NCBI GenBank assembly: GCA_016193365.1
Contig: JACPSI010000111.1
Coordinates: 1 to 36,125 of the forward strand
Reading direction: 5' to 3'
Origin: Ignavibacteriales bacterium
GTDB lineage: Bacteria; Bacteroidota; Ignavibacteria; UBA10030
Length of the DNA: 36,125 nt
This document shows, in pieces, positions 16,178 to 24,720 of this stretch. Within the stretch, counting starts at the first letter, position 1; each line of letters begins with the position of its first letter. The position numbers and the translations under genes were made by a program. The notes under the pieces are model-generated. The model did no database searches and was not told the origin of the DNA. It saw nothing but the letters and a program-made list of their open reading frames with translations.

Positions 16178-17044
16178 ATGATGAATAGAAACCGTACTTT
16201 TCCCGTTCATATGATCGTCGGAGTGATTCTGGCGTTCACCGCGGTCAACTGCGATCCCCCGCCGGGCCCCGAGCAGATTCAGGTGAGTTATGCTCATTAC
16301 TGGGCGGTGTGGTCGCCCGACGGAGCAACGTTCGCCTTTTTGGCCAGCATTAACAACACACAGGGAATTTATGCAGTTGATTCGTCTGGTTCAGACCTCC
16401 GTGTGGTTTTTGCTGGCGCAGTCGGAGGGCCAACGTGGTCTGCGGATTCAAAGTGGCTCGCTTTTTCACGACAGCTGGATATTTGGAAAGTCAAGGCAAC
16501 GGGCGATTCTGCACAGCAGCTCACAGACGGCGGCGGCGATGCGCGGCCCTCGTGGTCGAGCGACGGGAGGACAATAGCGTTCTTTCGCGACGGGGTCTGG
16601 TTATTAGAGGTTGAAACTGATTCTCTCCGTCTTTTGAACGAATTCGGCGATCATCCCTCCTGGCATCCGAACGGCACCGAAGTAGTCATGATGGCAACCT
16701 CGGGCGGCGGAACCGTTTCCACTTTTTATGCCGTCCACAGAGATTCGGGAACGGTCCGACAACTTTCTACTGTCAGCGGCGGAGGGTATTGCGATTTTCC
16801 AAAGATAAGCCCCGGAGGGTCTGAGGTAGTCTTTAGCCTGACGCCGTTTAGCGGCATAACACAAATATGGAAAGTCGACATCGTAAGCGGCGGTGCTCAG
16901 CAGCTTACGCAAGACGGAGGCGATTTTGCTTCATGGAGCCCCGACGGCAATAGGATTGTCTATACGCGCACGACGTACGGGGATGGAGCGCTTTGGGTCA
17001 TGAACGCAGATGGCTCGGGGAAAACCCGGCTGACGACTCCATAA
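16178..17044 (+). CDS. TolB/WD40-like beta-propeller lipoprotein
   Basis: The 288-residue protein has a basic N-terminus, a hydrophobic segment and Cys38 of the longer frame in AVNCDPPPG, a probable lipoprotein signal although Asn before Cys is unusual. The body is a chain of PD40-type propeller blades, each with a W/SPDG or WSADSK-type turn: VWSPDGATFAF, TWSADSKWLAF, SWSSDGRTIAF, SWHPNGTEVV, KISPGGSEVVF, SWSPDGNRIVYTR, ending DGSGKTRLT. This is the fold of TolB C-terminal domains and of periplasmic peptide-binding or sensor propellers. No enzyme domain is fused. It is divergent from the P1 peptidase and convergent with the M55 gene, so a role in binding peptides or cell-wall fragments for these enzymes is possible but unproven. 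Confidence 0.82.
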   Translation: MMNRNRTFPVHMIVGVILAFTAVNCDPPPGPEQIQVSYAHYWAVWSPDGATFAFLASINNTQGIYAVDSSGSDLRVVFAGAVGGPTWSADSKWLAFSRQLDIWKVKATGDSAQQLTDGGGDARPSWSSDGRTIAFFRDGVWLLEVETDSLRLLNEFGDHPSWHPNGTEVVMMATSGGGTVSTFYAVHRDSGTVRQLSTVSGGGYCDFPKISPGGSEVVFSLTPFSGITQIWKVDIVSGGAQQLTQDGGDFASWSPDGNRIVYTRTTYGDGALWVMNADGSGKTRLTTP

Positions 17045-17062
17045 CGTTCCCAGAAAGCAAGA

Positions 17063-17971
17063 TTACGGTTCCAGGCTGAAGCTGTAACTGGTCACGAAGA
17101 GTTGAAAATCCGCAACTTCGAGCATATCTTTTCCCACATAGCGGATAGTGTGAGAATCGATTCGCTCAACGCCTTTTAGATATGTGAGAACTTCCACCGG
17201 CCGGTAATGTTTGAACCCCATTTCCAAGATCACAGGGGTTTTAACTTTGTACAGTTTGAAGTCCTTGAGCCTGCCTAAAGCCGTCTTCACTTTTTGCGCT
17301 ATTAATTCCTGGGCCGCCTCGGGCGTCATCGTATTGGCGGAGTGAAAACTGAGGCTGTTCTTGACTTCTGCTCCCTCGATATTTCCTACCAGGCTTCGAA
17401 CTTCTCCAATGGCGGCATCGTCTCCGGAGATCATCACCGCGGGGACGCCGAAATGACCTGCAACCGCCGCGTTCCACGCGCCTTCAGTAACATTCGTGCC
17501 GTTCAGAGCCACACGCGTGAGACGGGCGCTCGAAAAAGTATGTGCGCGCACTCCTTTAAGGTTGTTTGTCGAGGAGTGGTAGCCGATGAAGATTGCGGCA
17601 TCGAATGTTGCGTCAATTCCGGCCATCATTCCAAGGCGGCGAGGCCAGGAGCGAATAATTCGAACATCCTTTGGAAACTGTTCGATGAGCAAGTTCTCCC
17701 CGTTGCCGTGTGAATCGCTTACGAGAATTTCCGACGCCCCCGCTTCTTTTGCCGCATTGACGGCCGCAAGAGCTTCTTTCGTCATGAACTGACGAAAACG
17801 CTCGTATTCAAACGAGCCGGGACCGAGCTGGTCATCGCTGACGACTCCGGCTATGCCTTCCATATCGACGGATATGTAGACTTTAAGTTTTTTAGGCTGT
17901 GAGATAGCCAGCGAAACAAGAAGGAGGGAAGCGAGGAGAGATTTTATCACGATTCTTCTACTTTTTTGCAT
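17063..17971 (-). CDS. Secreted M55-family D-aminopeptidase (DppA-like)
   Basis: The 302-residue protein carries a signal peptide (IVIKSLLASLLLVSLAISQ) and the M55 metal-site motifs: SVDMEGIAG (Asp36, Glu38), DSHGNGENL, GYHSS and TEGAWNAAVAGHFGVP. In Bacillus DppA these positions bind two zinc ions and the enzyme removes N-terminal D-amino acids such as D-Ala from D-Ala-D-Ala. The Bacillus enzyme is cytoplasmic; this one should be exported, so it would act in the periplasm. Its start overlaps the end of the M19 dipeptidase by 14 bases, indicating one transcript. Confidence 0.92.
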   Translation of the reverse strand: MQKSRRIVIKSLLASLLLVSLAISQPKKLKVYISVDMEGIAGVVSDDQLGPGSFEYERFRQFMTKEALAAVNAAKEAGASEILVSDSHGNGENLLIEQFPKDVRIIRSWPRRLGMMAGIDATFDAAIFIGYHSSTNNLKGVRAHTFSSARLTRVALNGTNVTEGAWNAAVAGHFGVPAVMISGDDAAIGEVRSLVGNIEGAEVKNSLSFHSANTMTPEAAQELIAQKVKTALGRLKDFKLYKVKTPVILEMGFKHYRPVEVLTYLKGVERIDSHTIRYVGKDMLEVADFQLFVTSYSFSLEP

Positions 17972-19163
17972 TCCGCAATTCCCTGGCTTTCTTTTCTACT
18001 TGTGACCACACTCGAAGCAAATTTCCGCCGCAGATCTTCTGAATGTCCCCGTCGGAGTAGCCCATTTTCAAGAGCTCATAAATCAAGTTTGGATACTGCG
18101 AAACATCTTTCAGGTCGACAGGAAGGGAACCTCCTACGCCGTCAAAATCGGAGCCGAAGCCCACATAGTCAGCACCGACAAGCTTGACGATATAGTCGAT
18201 GTGCTTTGCCACGTCGAGAGCGGTGATCTCCGGCGGAGGATTCTCCGCCCAGTATTTCTTCACAAACTCAATGGCCTCCGGTTCGCTGCCCTGAAGCTTA
18301 TGGGCGGCAAAGTGTTCCCAGATTTTGATCTCCTTCTTTTGAAATTCGGCGTTGAGAAATGACCGGCCGAAATTTATCATGACCACGCCACCGTTTTTTG
18401 CAAGCTCTTTAATCATGTCGTCGGAGATATTTCGTTGCCATCCTGGCGTGAAGGCCCGGCAGGAAGAGTGAGAGGCGATGACCGGCGCTTTTGAAATCTC
18501 CATCACCTGAAAAAAGACATCGTCAGAAACGTGCGAGATGTCCACCATCATGCCCAGCCGATTCATCTCTGCCACAACCTGTTTGCCAAACGGGCTCAGT
18601 CCCTTCCACGTTCTCGTTGTGTCATACGAAGAGTCCCCGATGTGGTTATCCTTTCCGTGCGTAAGCGTTATGTAACGGATGCCCCGATTGTAGAAATGTC
18701 TCACGTTCTCGAGTTTCTCCTCCACCGGTGATCCGTTTTCCATTCCCATGCAAAGGGATACTTTTCCCTCGTCGAACTGGCTGGTGATGTCGTCAGTGGA
18801 TTTGGAAAGTGCGAACTTCAGAGGCCATCGTTGAACAAAATTCTCAACCATATCGATCAAACTGTCTGCAACGGATTTTGCTCCGTTGTTTTCCCTCGCC
18901 GCCGGCACATAGATGGACATGAACGGTGCGTTGAGCCCGCCCGCCTTGGCACGTATAAAATCGAATTCACCATACTCCGTGCGCTGAGAAATATCCTCCC
19001 AACGTTCCCGGAGTCGGTACGGGACATCGATATGCGTGTCGATGATGATGAACTCCTGGGCTAACTTGTATGCCCTGGCTTCGAGGGGATCCGGATTTTG
19101 GGCAACAGCAATCGAAAGAAAGCAACTTAGACTTAGAAATGCGTCTTTCTGCAAAAAGCCCAT
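17958..19163 (-). CDS. Secreted M19-family membrane dipeptidase-like enzyme
   Basis: The 401-residue zinc dipeptidase has a signal peptide ending near AVAQ and the renal-dipeptidase metal ligands: DTHID (His44, Asp46), the Glu in CMGMENGSP, SHVSDD and SHSSCR, with GSDFDGV near the C-terminus. M19 enzymes hydrolyse dipeptides, including those with a C-terminal D-residue. GGAG six bases before the ATG is a good ribosome binding site. It is transcribed first and overlaps the M55 gene, so the pair probably works in sequence on short, D-residue-containing peptides such as peptidoglycan turnover products or scavenged peptides. Confidence 0.93.
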   Translation of the reverse strand: MGFLQKDAFLSLSCFLSIAVAQNPDPLEARAYKLAQEFIIIDTHIDVPYRLRERWEDISQRTEYGEFDFIRAKAGGLNAPFMSIYVPAARENNGAKSVADSLIDMVENFVQRWPLKFALSKSTDDITSQFDEGKVSLCMGMENGSPVEEKLENVRHFYNRGIRYITLTHGKDNHIGDSSYDTTRTWKGLSPFGKQVVAEMNRLGMMVDISHVSDDVFFQVMEISKAPVIASHSSCRAFTPGWQRNISDDMIKELAKNGGVVMINFGRSFLNAEFQKKEIKIWEHFAAHKLQGSEPEAIEFVKKYWAENPPPEITALDVAKHIDYIVKLVGADYVGFGSDFDGVGGSLPVDLKDVSQYPNLIYELLKMGYSDGDIQKICGGNLLRVWSQVEKKARELRNAKK

Positions 19164-19277
19164 TGTGGATCTCCGTTGTTGTGAAATGATAAAAAGTGAT
19201 TTTCATGAGAATAGAGGAAATGTGGAAGAAATGCAAGCTTGGGATCGGAAAACGGAACGTGCATGAATAAGAGAAGT

Positions 19278-19323
19278 TCCCGCCTCCCGAATCGAACCTC
19301 TCGGGTCAACCCAGGAAGCGGGA
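19278..19323. other. Nested inverted repeats downstream of small gene pair
   Basis: TCCCGC (19278-19283) pairs with GCGGGA (19318-19323), enclosing a hairpin CCCGA (19286-19290)/TCGGG (19301-19305). On the minus strand the region lies just after the stop of the small membrane gene and is followed by TTCTCTTATT, so it may end that transcript. It contains a T-arm-like GGTTCGATTC but no tRNA can be folded. Confidence 0.35.
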
Positions 19324-19343
19324 CGAAGAACGCGGGGGGCGAC

Positions 19344-19532
19344 CTACGCTCTTGCTGGACTGAAGCTTCTTTTTGGTTTTCTTTTGCGGGAGAATTTTCT
19401 AAGGTGTTCCTTGTTCAGCATCTTTCGCAAGGCATTATCGCATTCGTGGATCAGCTTGAAAAAAAGGATAAAGCCGACAAGCACCAATGCGTACAGGAAA
19501 AACCCAAGCAAGAAAAGAATGAAAGTTGTCAT
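19344..19532 (-). CDS. Small single-TM membrane protein
   Basis: This 62-residue protein is one long hydrophobic N-terminal segment (FILFLLGFFLYALVLVGFILFF) followed by a strongly basic cytoplasmic-type tail (LRKFSRKRKPKRS). I chose the ATG at 19532, whose first base is the last base of the preceding stop (TGATG) and which has GGAG seven bases upstream. Function unknown; the tight coupling to the 133-residue gene argues that both are real and act together. Confidence 0.55.
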   Translation of the reverse strand: MTTFILFLLGFFLYALVLVGFILFFKLIHECDNALRKMLNKEHLRKFSRKRKPKRSFSPARA

Positions 19533-19933
19533 CAAAGGTCTCCGAATACCTTGGTGACTGTGCGTGGAGCGTTAACGCTGATGCGCTCGACTTCTTGCGG
19601 TGCCGGAGGAGTCGCCGGCTTGCCCGGATACATCAGCTCGCGGAGAGTTCCGCGGTCGTCCACCATCGCGGTGATGGAAAGTGAGGCATCCGTCAGACAA
19701 ACGGCCTGAATCAGGATAAAATCAGCGGAGATGGCCTGAATAGCAAACCGCGCGCGGCGGTTGGTTTCGAGCTTCGCAGGAAGCACATATGCGTAGCCGC
19801 CTTTGCTGGTGTTGTACGCACCGCCGCCGCCTTTCTTGCTGACAGGACGAATACGGTGTTTGTACGCGTCTGCGGCGATTGCGTTGAGATCGGAAACAAT
19901 TAGCTGAAGTGAATTCGGCTCAAACCAATTCAT
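19532..19933 (-). CDS. Hypothetical protein, Gly-rich centre
   Basis: The 133-residue protein starts MNWFEPNSLQLIVSDLNAI and has 'AADAYKHRIRPVSKKGGGG', a Tyr/Gly-rich stretch, then alternating beta-strands and a Pro-rich tail (KPATPPAPQEVE). No signal peptide or TM is seen. I recall loosely similar short proteins with an 'IAADAYQYRIRP...GGGG' motif in Bacteroidota/Ignavibacteria genomes, sometimes behind a prepilin-like N-terminus, but cannot confirm this. It is the first gene of a two-gene unit. Function unknown. Confidence 0.5.
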   Translation of the reverse strand: MNWFEPNSLQLIVSDLNAIAADAYKHRIRPVSKKGGGGAYNTSKGGYAYVLPAKLETNRRARFAIQAISADFILIQAVCLTDASLSITAMVDDRGTLRELMYPGKPATPPAPQEVERISVNAPRTVTKVFGDL

Positions 19934-20643
19934 GGGGGGACGCCCGAATCGTGATTGATGAAGTTCGGGTCATATTTACACAACTATGGTGCCATTCCGA
20001 AGTAAACTCTTTCTAAGCCTTTTTTGCGTAGGAATCTTCCCATAGAGGGAAAATATTTCTCATACGATAGGTAGCGAGTTCGTGACGCGGGTCAAAAAAC
20101 TAATAGGTTGAACAGGAAGATGCACTTCAAGGGCTGATACATCAATGAGTTGCGGGGGCGGCGTACGCAAATTACCGCAGAGCTCCGTAGGTATTTTACC
20201 TCAAATGAGTCTTAGCTCGCGTGCGCATGTGCCCTTCGTCGCGCAAGGAGGACCAGGCACCACAAGAGGAGGACGATCCAGGGAAATTCACCGTATGAGG
20301 CTCCCCTGCAACGCAGTTCGACGATGGGGATGCTTCTTGCCGAACCATTTTTCCGCAAAGGTGAGGATGGGTGTTTCTTCCTCGGGCTTCCTGACGACAA
20401 TCGTCGGTTTCCAGATGCCGAACCTATCGAACACCTATGTGCCGTCTCCGCTCTCTCCGCGGGCATGGTCAAGTTAATTTTCGAAAAAAGCATGAAAAAC
20501 CGGTGAAAAAGATGGCCCTTTGTATTTTCGGGGTTTTGATTGTTGGTGCCCAGTTCTGTACCTTAAAGAACCTATCTATTCCCACGTCCACACTGGGGGG
20601 CTATGTTGTTCCCGATCTTTGATACGAAGAAACCCCGGTTCCT
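19934..20643. other. 710-bp region without intact gene before the sensor kinase
   Basis: The only recognisable content is the degraded gene copy at 20212-20466. The parts 19934-20211 and 20467-20643 show no coding pattern, tRNA or clear terminator. The leader directly before the kinase ATG (20644) lacks a strong Shine-Dalgarno sequence. Confidence 0.5.
20212..20466 (-). pseudogene. Degraded partial copy of the membrane-anchored gene at 24721-25233
   Basis: Minus-strand translation gives two blocks closely matching the intact gene. One is 'FDRFGIWKPTIVVRKPEEE' plus 'TPILTFAEKWFGKK' (intact: FDKSGIWKPTIAVRKLEEE and TPIIAFVEKWFGKK). The other is 'VELRCRGASYGEFPWIVLL' plus 'ARRRAHAHAS' (intact: VELRRRGASYQEFPWLVLL and SRRRAQAAS). 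The blocks are in different frames. Between them about 130 bases present in the intact gene are missing with an extra base at the join. Upstream of the first block a Trp codon is replaced by TAG, and another indel breaks the frame near the 'ARGES' equivalent. No promoter, RHH or SPFH partner accompanies it. It is non-functional. Confidence 0.85.
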
Positions 20644-23600
20644 ATGAATCTTGTCCATACCATTGGGAATCGGCTCATCAACCGGATGCTGTCCGCTCGT
20701 TCGGCCATATCAGGAATATTCCGCTGGAGGGGAAGCGTACACACGTCGGATGTCCCTGAGAATACAAGGGAATTCTATCAGACGCTCATCGAGAACGGTT
20801 CGGATTTCATTACAATGCTGGACGAGTGGGGAACAATTCTCTACGAGAGTCCTTCAGTGATGCGGTCGTTGGGATACTCAGAAAAGGACCTCATTGGGAA
20901 AAATGTCTTTCAATTCCTGCATCCCGAGGATAAGTTCCGCATTCGGAAGTTGCTGCAAGAGGGTGTAAAAATACCCGACTTCACGTCAAGCTTTGAATGT
21001 CGCTTTCTCAGAAAGGACGGCTCGTGGCGGCTTCTCGATGTGACGGGTAAGAATCTTCTTTTGCATCCAACCGTGCGAGGGATTGTTGTGAACTCGAGAG
21101 ATATCACCGAACGTCGGCAGGCAGAAAACGAGCTCCGTTACAGCGAGATGCGACTTCGCTCTCTCGTCGGATCGATCGATGAGATCGTGTTCGAGTTTGA
21201 CGGTGAAGGAACCTACTTGAATATCTGGACGGCCGATGAGAGTCTTCTCTCCCTTCCGAAGACGCAATTGCTCGGACGACGCGTTCCCGAAGTGTTGGGG
21301 AAAGAAATCGGAGAGCCGTTTGTGTATGTGTTTCGAAAGGTGTTAAGAACAGGACGCCCGGAAACGATTGAATATCCTCTGGACGTACAGGGCGGTCGAC
21401 TCTGGTTCCTGGGTCATATCAGCCCCATTCCGTCGCCGGACGGCACCTACAAGACAGTGTGCGTTCAGGCTCGTGACATAACGAGCAGGAGAAAAGAAGA
21501 AGAAGCCCGAGGGCGACTCGCTATCGCACTCCGAAGTATAAGCGAATCTGTGACCATCACTGACATGGAAGACAATATAGTCTTTATCAATGAGGCATTC
21601 CTGAGGACTTATGGATTCCAGGAACATGAACTCATAGGCAAGCACATCAGTATCGTGAGGTCCGAAAAGAGTCCTCACGAAGTGACGGCTCAAATTCTTC
21701 CTGCAACCCTCAAAGGCGGCTGGCAAGGAGAACTCGTTAATCGACGAAAGGATGGAACCGAATTCCCTATCAGGCTGTCTACGAATATCATTCGTGACGA
21801 ACAAGGAACTCCAGTTGCTCTTGGTGGAGTGGCCACCGACATCAGCGAGCGAAAGAAAGTTGAACAAAAACAGAGAAAAAGAACTGAGCAGATTATTCAA
21901 CACCAAAGAGCTCTTCTTGAGATTGGCAAGGTAGACTTTTCTGAATTAAGCTCGGCTCGTCAAAAGATCGTTGAAATAGATTCACGGACACTCAACGTAG
22001 AACGCGTCAGTGTGTGGTCATTTACTGAGGAACGCGCTGAAATTGTTTGTGAGGATCTCTTTTTCAAAAGTAGACAAGTTCACGAACGAGGGCTTAGGTT
22101 ACAAGCAGACCGCTACCCAAAATATTTTCAGGCATTGGAGGAAAAACGAACCATCGCAGCGCATGATGCGCGGACCGATCCTTGTACAAGCGAATTCACC
22201 GAAGAATATTTGGTTTCGTATGGAATTACCTCCATGATGGATATTCCTATTCGTCTCTATGGCCGAGTGGTGGGTATCCTCTGTCATGAGCATACAGGCC
22301 CTCGGAGAGAATGGGCTCCCGAGGAACAGGAATTTGCTGCTTCGGTTTCTGATATGATTTCATTGGCGTTAGAAGCGTCCGAACGCAAACAAGCCGAAGA
22401 GAACCTAAGAAATGCACTTTCTTTGCTCACCGCTACGCTGGAATCCACAGCGGACGGTATTCTCGTCGTGGACATCGAAGGCAAGGTTGCCAGTTTCAAT
22501 AAGAAGTTCCTTGAATTGTGGCGCATTCCTGAAGAGGTCACTCTCAGCCGCGACGATAATCTCCTTTTGAACTTCGTGCTTGACCAATTGAAAGACCCGA
22601 AGGGATTCCTTTCGCGTGTGAAGGAATTGTACAACAGCCCCGAAATCGATGGTTCCGACATTCTAGAGTTCAAAGACGGAAGGGTTTTTGAGCGGTATTC
22701 GCAGCCTCAGACCGTTGGCGGCAAGGTGGTGGGACGCGTCTGGAGCTTCAGCGACGTGACGGCCCGCAAGAGTGCTGAGGAGAGGTACCGTAACCTGTTT
22801 GAAGAGTCAAAGGATGTCGTGTTCATCAGCACCCCCGAAGGAAGATTCCAGGAAATCAACGCCGCGGGAATTGAACTGTTCGGTTATTCTTCGAAAGAGG
22901 AGCTCCTCAATATTGACATAGCGGGCGACCTGTATTTCAACCCGAAGGACAGAGAACAATATCAGAAGGAGTTGGCGGAAAAAGGATTTGTGAAAGATTA
23001 CGAGTTGACGTTGAAAAGAAAAAACGGGGAACGCCTTACAGTTCTGGAGACTGCGACGCCCGTGTGGGGTGAGCGAGGAAAGGTTATTGCGTTCCGCGGT
23101 ATTATTCATGATGTCACAGAACAAAAACGTGCTCAGGAGGCGCTTCAACTCCAACGATCCTACTTCCAACAGCTATTTGAAAACTCTCCCGCAGGCATTG
23201 TCGTGCTGGATAACGAGGATAAGATCTTGACGGCAAACCGGGCATTCCACGAAATCTTTCAATACTCCATTGACGAAATCGGGGGATGCAAGATCAATGA
23301 TTTGGTCGTGCCGCCGTTTCTGAAGGAGGAGGGTACGGAGCTATCAAAGTTACCGCAGAATCGCAGCGTTGTGCAACGTCAAACGAAGCGAATGAGAAAA
23401 GACGGAAGCTTGGTCGATGTGGGAATCACGGGATACCCGATCGTGATCGATGACGAACTCGTGGGCATCTACGGAATCTATGTCGACATCACGGAACAGA
23501 AAAAGCTCGAAGTGCAGCTTCGACAGGCACACAAGCTCGAGAGTATCGGCACACTTGCGGGTGGTATTGCCCACGACTTCAATAACATACTGGCCATGAT

Positions 23601-24663
23601 TCTAGGCCATGTCTCTCTCATTGAGCGGTACAGAGAGAAACCGGAGAAGCTTGCCCACAGCGCCAAAACCATTTCTGCCGCGGTCGAGCGGGGAACAGGA
23701 TTAGTGAGACAGTTGCTGACGTTTGCGAGAAAATCCGAAACGTTAATGGAGTCCGTCCGGGTCAACGAAGTGATCGAGGAACTGATAAAACTTTTGCGGG
23801 AGACGTTTCCGAGGACTATAGACTTAGCTGCAAACCTCGACCCGGCTATGCCTTCTATTATTGGAGATGCCAATCAGATTCACCAGATATTGCTCAATCT
23901 GTCGGTCAACGCGCGGGACGCGATGCCCATGGGAGGAACGCTGTCGTTCGCAACCAAGGTGATTCGAGGAGCCGAACTGAAAAAACGATTCCTGGACGTC
24001 CATGATGAGAAATACGTTTCCATCAGTGTCAGCGATACCGGTTTTGGCATGGATGAAGCTACACGGAGCCGCATCTTTGAGCCGTTTTTCACGACCAAGG
24101 AATTGGGAAAGGGTACAGGGTTAGGCCTGGCAGTCGTGTATGGAGTGATCGGGGCTCACGGCGGCCACATTGAAGTAGAAAGCACGCCAGAAGCAGGGAC
24201 GACATTTCATGTGTATCTCCCAATACCCTCAGCCGAATTTGATGCGACACGAGAGAAACAAAAAGAGGTTGCGGATGTTCCAGGCGGCACAGAAACGCTT
24301 CTCGTTGTGGAAGACGAGGATGTTCTCAGGGAACTCGTGAAAGAGACCTTGGAGGAAAAAGGATACAAGGTCATTGAAGCAAAAGACGGAAGGCAAGCGC
24401 TTGAGATCTATTCTTCGAGGCCGGATGAAATCGCTCTGGTAATTTCTGACATGGGGCTGCCGAAACTGAGCGGCTACGATCTTTTCCTGGAAATGAAAAG
24501 CAGGAACCAGGGCGTCAAAATGGTGCTCGCCAGCGGATATTTAGAACCAGATTTAAAATCTGAGATCCTCAAATCAGGGGTGAAGGATTTCATTCAAAAG
24601 CCGTACACGCCAAATATTCTCCTGAAAAGTGTTCGCGACATTCTCAACGGTTCTCATCGATAA
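20644..24663 (+). CDS. Large soluble hybrid sensor histidine kinase (6 PAS, GAF, HisKA, HATPase, receiver)
   Basis: The 1339-residue protein has no transmembrane segment. Rough domain order: PAS1 45-157, PAS2 168-280, PAS3 290-402, GAF 425-580, PAS4 595-705, PAS5 715-825, PAS6 838-950, HisKA with His977 in GGIAHDFNN, HATPase with NLSVNARDAM (N box), DTGFGMD (G1) and GKGTGLGLAV (G2), then a receiver at 1216-1335 with VVEDED, phosphoacceptor Asp1269 in ISDMGLPK and the conserved Lys in IQKPY. Most PAS modules end in the PAC-type D[IV]T/S-E-R/Q-K linker. It should sense cytoplasmic or redox/ligand cues through its many PAS/GAF pockets and pass phosphate within itself and on to a partner. No output response regulator is adjacent, so the target is unknown. 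Confidence 0.93.
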   Translation: MNLVHTIGNRLINRMLSARSAISGIFRWRGSVHTSDVPENTREFYQTLIENGSDFITMLDEWGTILYESPSVMRSLGYSEKDLIGKNVFQFLHPEDKFRIRKLLQEGVKIPDFTSSFECRFLRKDGSWRLLDVTGKNLLLHPTVRGIVVNSRDITERRQAENELRYSEMRLRSLVGSIDEIVFEFDGEGTYLNIWTADESLLSLPKTQLLGRRVPEVLGKEIGEPFVYVFRKVLRTGRPETIEYPLDVQGGRLWFLGHISPIPSPDGTYKTVCVQARDITSRRKEEEARGRLAIALRSISESVTITDMEDNIVFINEAFLRTYGFQEHELIGKHISIVRSEKSPHEVTAQILPATLKGGWQGELVNRRKDGTEFPIRLSTNIIRDEQGTPVALGGVATDISERKKVEQKQRKRTEQIIQHQRALLEIGKVDFSELSSARQKIVEIDSRTLNVERVSVWSFTEERAEIVCEDLFFKSRQVHERGLRLQADRYPKYFQALEEKRTIAAHDARTDPCTSEFTEEYLVSYGITSMMDIPIRLYGRVVGILCHEHTGPRREWAPEEQEFAASVSDMISLALEASERKQAEENLRNALSLLTATLESTADGILVVDIEGKVASFNKKFLELWRIPEEVTLSRDDNLLLNFVLDQLKDPKGFLSRVKELYNSPEIDGSDILEFKDGRVFERYSQPQTVGGKVVGRVWSFSDVTARKSAEERYRNLFEESKDVVFISTPEGRFQEINAAGIELFGYSSKEELLNIDIAGDLYFNPKDREQYQKELAEKGFVKDYELTLKRKNGERLTVLETATPVWGERGKVIAFRGIIHDVTEQKRAQEALQLQRSYFQQLFENSPAGIVVLDNEDKILTANRAFHEIFQYSIDEIGGCKINDLVVPPFLKEEGTELSKLPQNRSVVQRQTKRMRKDGSLVDVGITGYPIVIDDELVGIYGIYVDITEQKKLEVQLRQAHKLESIGTLAGGIAHDFNNILAMILGHVSLIERYREKPEKLAHSAKTISAAVERGTGLVRQLLTFARKSETLMESVRVNEVIEELIKLLRETFPRTIDLAANLDPAMPSIIGDANQIHQILLNLSVNARDAMPMGGTLSFATKVIRGAELKKRFLDVHDEKYVSISVSDTGFGMDEATRSRIFEPFFTTKELGKGTGLGLAVVYGVIGAHGGHIEVESTPEAGTTFHVYLPIPSAEFDATREKQKEVADVPGGTETLLVVEDEDVLRELVKETLEEKGYKVIEAKDGRQALEIYSSRPDEIALVISDMGLPKLSGYDLFLEMKSRNQGVKMVLASGYLEPDLKSEILKSGVKDFIQKPYTPNILLKSVRDILNGSHR

Positions 24664-24720
24664 CAGATTTAAAGGCGAGATTTTTCTCCCCTCTTTCTTT
24701 CCGGCACAAAGAACCATACT

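Noticed and set aside
16118-16297. N-terminal extension of the P1 peptidase to 16297
   Set aside because: The extra 60 residues are not conserved-looking and would bury the clear signal peptide that starts at 16117.
19262-19343. tRNA or tmRNA-like 3' end (GGTTCGATTC on the minus strand with flanking GC stems)
   Set aside because: The T-stem does not pair, no anticodon or acceptor stem of normal length can be drawn, and the outer stem encloses only about 46 bases.
20145-20622. Plus-strand open frames at 20145-20477, 20324-20506 and 20437-20622 as small genes
   Set aside because: They lie opposite the degraded gene copy or in unstructured leader, lack ribosome binding sites and have no protein-like pattern.
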